Positions 7,001 to 12,732 of a DNA stretch of 12,732 bases are shown one piece after another. Position 1 is the first letter of the stretch, and each line of letters begins with the position of its first letter. The stretch lies in contig JH994010.1 of NCBI GenBank assembly GCA_000316135.1, positions 15,621-28,352 on the forward strand. The letters run 5' to 3'. Made by a program: the position numbers and the translations under genes. The notes under the pieces are model-generated. The model was not told the origin of the DNA. It searched no databases and saw only the letters and a program-made list of their open reading frames with translations. Origin of the DNA: Trachipleistophora hominis. Taxonomy: Eukaryota > Microsporidia > Pleistophoridae.

Positions 7001-8185
7001 TTAAAGAACATTTTCATCGACCATGAATCTAAAATACTCCACCATCTCAACGTTCATCATCGCGTATTTCCTGGCATCGCTCTCCTTCTCTTTCAGCACG
7101 CTTCTTAACCTCGCATTTTTGCTCCTCTCAAATTCTAATTGGTCCCTCAAACTTTCATTTTCCATCGTTGTGCAGTGCACCTTCTCATCAGCAATCACCT
7201 TAAACGCGTTTGCTCTGTCATTTGCGCGTGTAAGATCTTTCTCTAACGTGGTAATTTGCAATTTGTACCTGTGCTCGTTGACGGTGAGCTTGTTGATCTG
7301 GTCCATAAGCACAGACAGTTTCGTATCTTTCTCCTGCAGCGCTGATAGGAGATGGTTCGTGTTTGTGTGTGCATTTCGTGATACTTCTCTTCTTAACTCG
7401 TCTTCTAGAAATGAAATGCGTCGTTCTATCATCTCGTATTCACGGTAGCTAAGAGTTATTACACCGCTTTGTTGCGTATTGTTACATTCATCGATATATG
7501 TACTCTGATTACATGTTATTTCTGCTTGATGGGGTACAATCGGATAGTTATGTATGCCTGTGGACCTGTAAATCACCGAATTTCTGCTTTTTGCAGGTTC
7601 AGCGCCGCAGTCTATCATAGACTGTGAAACGGCCTGATTGCGCGATGATCTGCTACCACCCATCGTATCAGTATTTACAACTCCTCGTCCACAGATTGAC
7701 ATGCTACCACACTCCGTACTTTGTCCGTAATTTTGGCCCCTTAACCGATACGAACCTCTCTCTACATCATTATCCCCGTCACCTGCAATCTTTTGACTAA
7801 CAATCCGCCTTTCCTCCACTTTATCATTTCTCACCGTTCTATTCTCACTGTCATCCTCTTTTCGTTTCTTTCCACGGTCCATGCCTTCATCACGTACCTC
7901 TCCGGCACCCCTACCATCACCCATTTCATTATTCATTCGTTCTTTCCTCTCCGTATCTATTTTTCTCACACTATCCTCTCCAATCCTATCCTTACCGTCA
8001 TCAACAATATCCCTGCTAAAACTAATACTATCGTCAAACAGTACGGTCTCTTTTTCTTCGCTCTCGCCCAAATCGTGCCAATCCGCATCCTCACTGCCCG
8101 TCTTGTCCTCAACCATACTGCTATTAATAAATGATGATAATCTTGTCACTGAGTCTGCGATGAAATTCCTTAGGCTCTTTACCAT
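7001..8185 (-). CDS. Coiled-coil protein with N-terminal amphipathic helix, unrecognised
   Basis: 394 residues from the ATG at 8185; I do not recognise the family. Residues 3-22 (KSLRNFIADSVTRLSSFINS) form a potential amphipathic helix with L5, F8, I9, V13, L16, F19 and I20 on one face. Residues 26-100 are acidic and charged and contain WHDL (36-39) flanked by acidic residues, which fits the Atg8-interacting consensus. KKRK (106-109) is a possible nuclear localisation signal. Residues 110-240 are low-complexity, Ser/Asn/Gly-rich. Residues about 247-385 are a long heptad-patterned coiled coil, probably giving a dimer. This layout suits a scaffold at a membrane, nuclear envelope, spindle pole or pore, but that is inference. 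An ATG at 8203 is six codons upstream; 8185 is preferred because CCC lies 8 nt before it. No clear AATAAA follows the TAA stop. It is tandem with the bromodomain gene, separated by 1.1 kb. Confidence 0.85.
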   Translation of the reverse strand: MVKSLRNFIADSVTRLSSFINSSMVEDKTGSEDADWHDLGESEEKETVLFDDSISFSRDIVDDGKDRIGEDSVRKIDTERKERMNNEMGDGRGAGEVRDEGMDRGKKRKEDDSENRTVRNDKVEERRIVSQKIAGDGDNDVERGSYRLRGQNYGQSTECGSMSICGRGVVNTDTMGGSRSSRNQAVSQSMIDCGAEPAKSRNSVIYRSTGIHNYPIVPHQAEITCNQSTYIDECNNTQQSGVITLSYREYEMIERRISFLEDELRREVSRNAHTNTNHLLSALQEKDTKLSVLMDQINKLTVNEHRYKLQITTLEKDLTRANDRANAFKVIADEKVHCTTMENESLRDQLEFERSKNARLRSVLKEKESDARKYAMMNVEMVEYFRFMVDENVL

Positions 8186-8193
8186 TGTTATGA

Positions 8194-8196
8194 GGG
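8194..8196 (-). promoter_or_regulatory. CCC start-proximal motif of the coiled-coil gene
   Basis: On the minus strand CCC is followed by TCATAACA and then ATG (8185). It falls inside the frame of the alternative upstream ATG at 8203, so it favours the downstream start. Confidence 0.35.
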
Positions 8197-8307
8197 CAAA
8201 CATTTTTACGATTTTTGTTGTTTTTTTGCGTCGTGTTTTGATGACTAAAAATTATTGATTGATGAAGAAATGACATTTTAGTGTACGACCAGCTGTTGTG
8301 CATTGGT

Positions 8308-8321
8308 CAACCGATCGGTTG
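8308..8321. repeat. Perfect 14-bp palindrome
   Basis: CAACCGATCGGTTG is its own reverse complement and is G+C-richer than its surroundings. It lies about 125 bp upstream of the coiled-coil gene's start. It could be a dimeric transcription-factor site, or a stem within a structured RNA continuing to 8500. Confidence 0.4.
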
Positions 8322-8400
8322 GTAAAGGTGACTGTTTTTGTTTCAAGTTTTGTTGAAAGTTGGTTTTGATCCCTTACACAATCCTCATTCATTTGTAGGT

Positions 8401-8500
8401 TGTTGTGAGATGAAAGTGTTCCTCCATGAACCGACGGTCGTTAAGACCATGGTCGGTGCTCAGCGCGTCATGAGAGGCCGTTTAGGCGTGTGGGTAGTGT
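8401..8500. ncRNA. Candidate structured RNA in a GC-rich island
   Basis: By hand count 54 of these 100 bases are G or C, while the flanking non-coding DNA is far more AT-rich, and no open frame explains this. A strong hairpin at 8431-8458 pairs ACCGAC with GTCGGT and GGTC with GACC around the loop GTTAA, with a 3-nt bulge. An alternative outer pairing is CCAT/ATGG. In AT-rich genomes, GC-rich non-coding islands often mark structured RNAs. I could not match it to 5S, SRP, RNase P/MRP, U-snRNA or tRNA. Strand and ends are unknown; T-runs at about 8565 (plus) or 8250 (minus) could be Pol III stops. Confidence 0.35.
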
Positions 8501-9294
8501 TAGGATTTGATTAAATAATCTTTCAAAAAAAATGAAAATGTTCCTACAAATTTATAAATTGTTTCGTTTTTTATTGAGCACGCTTTGGAATGGTTATGAT
8601 CAGAAAAATAGTTATTTCGCGTGGAATGACCAATAAATGATTTACGAGAAAAATTGTAAATAACGCAATTTATTAACAGAATCGTGGTGAAGCAAGAATG
8701 AACAATTAGAACATTTGTAAGATAATCTAATATATTTCTGCTAATCATGCGTTATAAACCACATATATCTCAATGTCCTGCCATAATAAAGCAATATTTT
8801 TTGTATTACAACCTCTGAAACAGGTTAAACGTAGAATTTATAAATCGGTGTATTAACGATTAGACCGTACATTTAACGTTTTCACTATCCAACAAACATC
8901 GTAATAGAACAAAAAATTAAATATTGATGTATTAGTCGTATCTGGAACGTCTTAACAAATCTCGTACATAGTTTACCGTATGATACGATCTTTTTCGATC
9001 AAAATATCTGCCGTAAACATTATTTACTTAAACTTACAATTCATTACATCGTATACTATTGCATATTATGACGAGAAGAAAATACGCTGAAAAATAAAGG
9101 CGGGTTTGCCGCATCCTTTTCGAAAAAAGTGTGAAAATACGGTTGGTGTACTATCATCAATACCTACGATTTTCACAGTATTATACACCGAAAGATTCAC
9201 CATATTAACGGCGAGAGTGATACATTCAATTACATATACTACACATAATTCCAATATTTACATAACAATTCATCGTTTGCTGTAAACATCCGGT
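8501..9294. other. Gene-free AT-rich region downstream of the bromodomain gene
   Basis: The minus-strand frames at 8500-8748 (ATG, 82 codons) and 9066-9254 (starts with TTG) lack CCC motifs and recognisable domains, and are probably chance frames. No tRNA or obvious regulatory element was found. Confidence 0.5.
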
Positions 9295-10005
9295 TTACCA
9301 AGGATTAGTGTTCGAACGTTCAACTTCATTTACCATCTCTTTTACCTTCACGTAGCACTCCAAACCAGCGCCATCCTTTCGCGTCCTCATTCGTCTCCAT
9401 TTAACTATCAAGACCCGCATTCTCCACATAACAACGTCTTTAAGTACATTAAGCACGCATCCATCAACCTTAACAAATCTTTTCATCAAAATGGCTGCCA
9501 ACCATTTCATCATAGCCTCCTTTACATCATTCTCTCGTGTCCTAACAACCACCCGTCCAGTTACATCCCTCCATTCGTCTCCTCCAGTACATACCACCAT
9601 TTTCCTATTCTCAGTCATAACCATTTGCCTCTCAAACTCCTCTTCAATCAATTTCTCGCCGTATTGTTTCAATTCACGGGCGTAATCACATATTAATCCT
9701 TCAATGTTATAAGTTATACAGTTGGTGTAGATGAGGTTAAGATCGTGCCTGAATGATTGTTCATCGTATATATCTGCACGCTTGAGCATAGTTTGTAGGT
9801 CCATTGGATGTTTAATAATATCGTAGTAGTTATATGCTTCCTTCTTTTTGACAGGATATAGAAATGGAATTGAATATGGTTTGTACTTTTTTAGACGGAT
9901 AAGAATGCGTGTAAATATATCACCTGTATAGAATAAGCGTAGGTTTTCTATTTTAGAAAAGTTTTTGTGCCTTTTTATGAAGGAAAAATAGAACGGTGAT
10001 ATCAT
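9295..10005 (-). CDS. Bromodomain plus probable histone-fold protein, Spt7-like
   Basis: 236 residues. A bromodomain spans about 25-125. The ZA loop reads PFLYPVKKKEAYNYYDIIKH (47-66) followed by PMDL (67-70), and NCITYN (95-100) supplies the conserved Asn100 that contacts acetyl-lysine. Residues 161-230 fit a histone fold: helix 1 (about 161-177), a long helix 2 with VLNVLKDVV (184-192), and helix 3 (about 215-230). Bromodomain followed by histone fold is the order in Spt7, a scaffold of the SAGA transcription coactivator that pairs with Ada1. No acetyltransferase domain is present, which argues against Gcn5, and the protein is far smaller than yeast Spt7. The bromodomain call is firm; the histone fold and the Spt7 identity are inferred. 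Its ATG has CCC six bases upstream. Coding-strand base use flips sharply, from C 65/G 32 in the first about 305 nt to C 29/G 104 in the last about 306 nt (hand counts). Confidence 0.85.
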   Translation of the reverse strand: MISPFYFSFIKRHKNFSKIENLRLFYTGDIFTRILIRLKKYKPYSIPFLYPVKKKEAYNYYDIIKHPMDLQTMLKRADIYDEQSFRHDLNLIYTNCITYNIEGLICDYARELKQYGEKLIEEEFERQMVMTENRKMVVCTGGDEWRDVTGRVVVRTRENDVKEAMMKWLAAILMKRFVKVDGCVLNVLKDVVMWRMRVLIVKWRRMRTRKDGAGLECYVKVKEMVNEVERSNTNPW

Positions 10006-10011
10006 TAAGAA

Positions 10012-10014
10012 GGG
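10012..10014 (-). promoter_or_regulatory. CCC start-proximal motif of the bromodomain gene
   Basis: The minus strand reads AACCC, TTCTTA, then ATG (10005), with the same six-base gap as DCP2. This confirms the start and the microsporidian-type signal. Confidence 0.55.
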
Positions 10015-12217
10015 TTGGATAATTCACCAAGAAATTTATGGTGTTGGATCTTAATAACTAAGATCAATTGTGGCAGGTGATAAGTGGCATTTGTATTAAA
10101 ATCATCATAATAATATTCTTTTTTAATAGTTTTTAATATGTACATACTTTTAATTTCAACAATAAAATGTTAATCATGGCTTGTTTGTTACATGATATAA
10201 ATCAGTAGATCGTTGCTGCAGTGACTCAGTTACTATTTTTTTTGATTTTACTTGGACATAACTGCATTTTAAATTGCGTCCTCACAATTAAGAATTCTTT
10301 CCATTAAACGTACATTTACGTGCAATTATCACATCAAACAACCTTAATTGGAAATTTATACGCGAAAAGATCTAACATGCTGCATATTTCTGTGCACCAT
10401 TCAAGTTGTAATATTTTGTTTGTTATATAATATCAAAATACTGCAATGTCGAGAAGATTCGTTGGTTATATAGAGACTTTATTGAAAAACTAATATAAAA
10501 CATGTGGATGATATCTTTAACGATTTGAAATACTAATTATATTGATTTTTAACGAGACTGTACATCGAATTTGCAAATAAAATTTAAGAATTTTGTCATT
10601 TCATTAGCAATAAAACTAGATGGCCATGATCAGTCCTGGCGGACCAGAAGAATGGGTTTGATGAAGTAGTGTGTATGAATGGATAATTAAACAGACTTTC
10701 ATTTAAAACATGAATAAAACTGGAAGGTATCCTTAAAGCCACATTTAGTTTTCATAAGAACTTGAATATATGAATAATCAAGCTATTTATCCATTAGCGT
10801 GTATTTAATCCGAATTGATCATAACATTTAGCTTATTTGTTAATGTTGGCTTCAAAAAGATATGAGCTACTGTTCCGTCGTGGTAATCAATACTTTTTTG
10901 GTATTTATTACAATACGCCTTTATCGATTTTTTTATTACGACTGGAGAACTGACTCTTAAATCAGCAATCATTCGATAGTCACACAGGTTTGTGATTTTA
11001 TAGACTATGTTAAATGATACTTGCTTTTTTCTATAGCATTTGGTTTGGTGTAAACAAATTAATAGTTACTTATTACTTTCCCTGTTATGGCTCATAAATA
11101 CTTCTATCATTGGAGAAGATGAATACAACACGTGGATCTATGAATTGATGATTCATTTAATACTACCATAGCATTTTTCCAAAACAATATCATACAAACA
11201 GCTAAATACACAAATATATTAAGAAAAAATATCGAAAATTAATGCTTTAGTACATTCAAATGTTTTGTAATCTATACCTGTGAGAACATTTGCAATGCCA
11301 AGAAACGCACAAACTGATATGCTGTAATTTACAGAATATAACATTAAAGACGGTAAAAATAAATATTTGAAAACCATGATGTTATGAAAGACTGTAATTA
11401 TTGACTACTCATTGTGATATATGATAACGTACACTGGTATAATTGTGAGCTAAAGATTATCGAAACTATGATAAATAGGATCCTTGAGAAGTGTTACATG
11501 TAGATTATTTCAACTGTAAAAAGCTCTTCTTTCTATTATGAGCTATAAGTTATGGTTTTTTTACTACCATTTTCTTCTTTTCCTCACAGCAAAGGAATAA
11601 AAATCCTTGCAACATACTGTTAGGTACAGGAATATACCCTAAATAGTTTCAAGGTTTTAATTATTGAATAGTTTAAAAATTACGTACAAACATGAGTTAT
11701 TTTACTAATACTGTTCTATTGGTAGTAATCAAATGCAAGTTAAACCATGATTATAGCAGCTATTTGAAAGATTTGTTGTGAATGTATTTTTACTTATATT
11801 TAATATACCATTCGTATTTTCATGGCATTTAACGAATTGCAACGTTATTTTGTTATTGAAGCGCCGAATGATTTTTATGATCGGAAACTACTTTGAAATT
11901 TGTTTTACGGTTAATAACGATGATTGCTTCAAAAAAAATTTTGAATAAAGGCTTATGAGGTAATTGACCGAACAATAAATGGTTTTTGACCGTGTAGTTT
12001 TTTTACCATCGATGGCTGCGTAATTAATTAATTAATTAATCAAAAACCACGCGACACTATTAATCATTCAAATGTGCATTTAAAAAGGTCTAATATCTTA
12101 TAAGTATGTCTTAAATATATAACACAGTATTTTAAAGGTCCAGTGGCACAAATAAAACCAACCGTATCATTTTGATAAATGCAGTAAAGATAAGTACAAT
12201 TTATCTATGAATTTTAA
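10015..12217. other. 2.2-kb gene-free AT-rich desert
   Basis: No open frame of useful length occurs on either strand. Local features are a GC-richer blip at about 10620-10670 with a 13-codon ATG frame, a (TAAT)5 tract at 12021-12040, and a 10-bp inverted repeat at 11980-12049. It separates two divergent genes, so both promoters must lie at its ends. No transposon frame, tRNA or rRNA was recognised. Confidence 0.6.
11980..12049. repeat. Inverted repeat enclosing a palindrome and (TAAT)5
   Basis: TGGTTTTTGA (11980-11989) and TCAAAAACCA (12040-12049) are exact reverse complements. The 50-nt interval holds the perfect palindrome CCATCGATGG (12006-12015) and five tandem TAAT units (12021-12040). 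It could extrude as a cruciform or be a remnant of a small inverted-repeat element. No target-site duplication is evident. Confidence 0.4.
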
Positions 12218-12732
12218 ACCATTAAGGATGCTTTGAACATTTTTATTTTCCATTGCTCGCTATTTTCGTTGCTCGTGATAATCTGTTTGTCTTTTACCAA
12301 TGACACGCAGGTTTGTGTGAAAACACAAACAATCGGAGTTGTCACCGCTTTTGAAAATCTATGTTGGGCTTTTGATTGTTGTATTAGCAGAAATGAAAGA
12401 AAATTTCGGTCTGAGTACCTACCAACTTTTAACAGAATCATAAAGGAATGTTGTTCAACTCAAATAATGGGAATCCAAGGGTGCATCGACGAAGCAATCG
12501 GTGACCTGGTGGAATTGAATAACAATTTTTTAAAAATATCAAATGGTAGTAATTTAAAGTCGGAAGACGATGTTAAACTGGCTATTAGTTCCATTGCATA
12601 CGATATGAATAATCTCATTTGGATAACACAGCTTGAACGAATGTTGTATAAAGTTTTGGGGTCCGGGGGAACAGGAAGGTTGATAGAGGATCCTGTGTTT
12701 GCTGCATTTGAAAAAGCTTACAAAAATTTTTT
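12218..12732 (+). CDS. Cysteine-rich secreted protein, start unresolved, partial at right edge
   Basis: The frame is open from 12218 to the window edge (171 codons) and I do not recognise the family. It begins with a hydrophobic run (IFIFHCSLFSLLVIICLSFT) followed by a polar segment, NDTQVC, which is the shape of a cleaved signal peptide. The mature part has many cysteines, including CC pairs at two places, then predicted helical sequence. There is no in-frame ATG before the hydrophobic run; the first in-frame ATG (12467) would discard it. An ATG at 12207 sits one base out of frame, just before TTTTAAACC. A one-base loss in that short homopolymer pair, a sequencing error, a small upstream exon or a non-AUG start would each explain this. 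No CCC motif is present nearby. It may be an effector or surface protein of a parasite, by inference only. The 3' end lies outside the window. Confidence 0.6.

Noticed and set aside
7023..8258. Plus-strand frames opposite the coiled-coil gene
   Set aside because: Antisense shadows; the minus-strand frame has clear heptads and a CCC-marked start.
8500..8748. 82-codon minus-strand ATG frame
   Set aside because: No CCC motif and no domain, with a composition typical of AT-rich noise.
9066..9254. 62-codon minus-strand frame
   Set aside because: It begins with TTG, has no recognisable domain and no start signal.
12213..12219. TTTAAAC, a classic -1 ribosomal slippery heptamer, just after the ATG at 12207
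   Set aside because: It is not in the required register relative to that ATG, and there is no known structure after it. A simple indel or an unseen exon is more likely.
12214..12441. 75-codon minus-strand ATG frame at the right edge
   Set aside because: It is antisense to the longer frame with a signal-peptide-like start that continues to the window edge.

Overview
The window looks like nuclear DNA of a small, AT-rich eukaryote, most likely a microsporidian. Three lines of evidence support this. First, the recognisable proteins are eukaryote-only (the decapping enzyme Dcp2, a Dph2-type diphthamide subunit, a bromodomain protein, a probable Mpp10 fragment) and are shorter than their usual fungal or animal relatives. 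Second, no recognised gene needs an intron. Third, four of the five complete genes carry a CCC triplet 5-8 nt before the ATG I chose, a signal described for microsporidian start sites. Gene density is low (about 40 % coding, with gene-free stretches of 0.5-2.2 kb), so this is not a compact Encephalitozoon-type genome. It fits an expanded one, but I cannot name the species.

Layout: 1-1568 no convincing gene; 1569-2732 (-) DPH2-like; 2733-3732 AT-rich divergent intergenic region; 3733-4443 (+) DCP2; 4444-5000 convergent intergenic region with a run of four hairpins just after DCP2; 5001-5789 (-) lysine-rich/acidic protein with an Mpp10-like segment; 5790-7000 gene-free, with intron-like signals and hairpins on the minus strand; 7001-8185 (-) unrecognised coiled-coil protein; 8204-9294 gene-free apart from a GC-rich, base-paired island (8401-8500) that may be a structured RNA; 9295-10005 (-) bromodomain plus probable histone-fold protein resembling the SAGA subunit Spt7; 10015-12217 a 2.2-kb AT-rich desert; 12218 to the right edge (+) a cysteine-rich protein with a signal-peptide-like N-terminus but no in-frame ATG.

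The genes do not form an operon or an obvious pathway. Each serves a separate core process: elongation-factor modification (DPH2), mRNA turnover (DCP2), probable rRNA processing (Mpp10-like), probable chromatin or transcription (Spt7-like), an unknown, probably nuclear, scaffold (coiled coil), and possibly secretion to the host interface (right edge). The most unusual signals are the reversal of C/G skew inside single genes, the GC-rich structured island at 8.4 kb, the hairpin series after DCP2, the minimal architectures of the Spt7-, Mpp10- and Dph2-like proteins, and the secreted protein whose start appears to be one base out of frame. No mobile element, CRISPR array, tRNA or rRNA gene was found.
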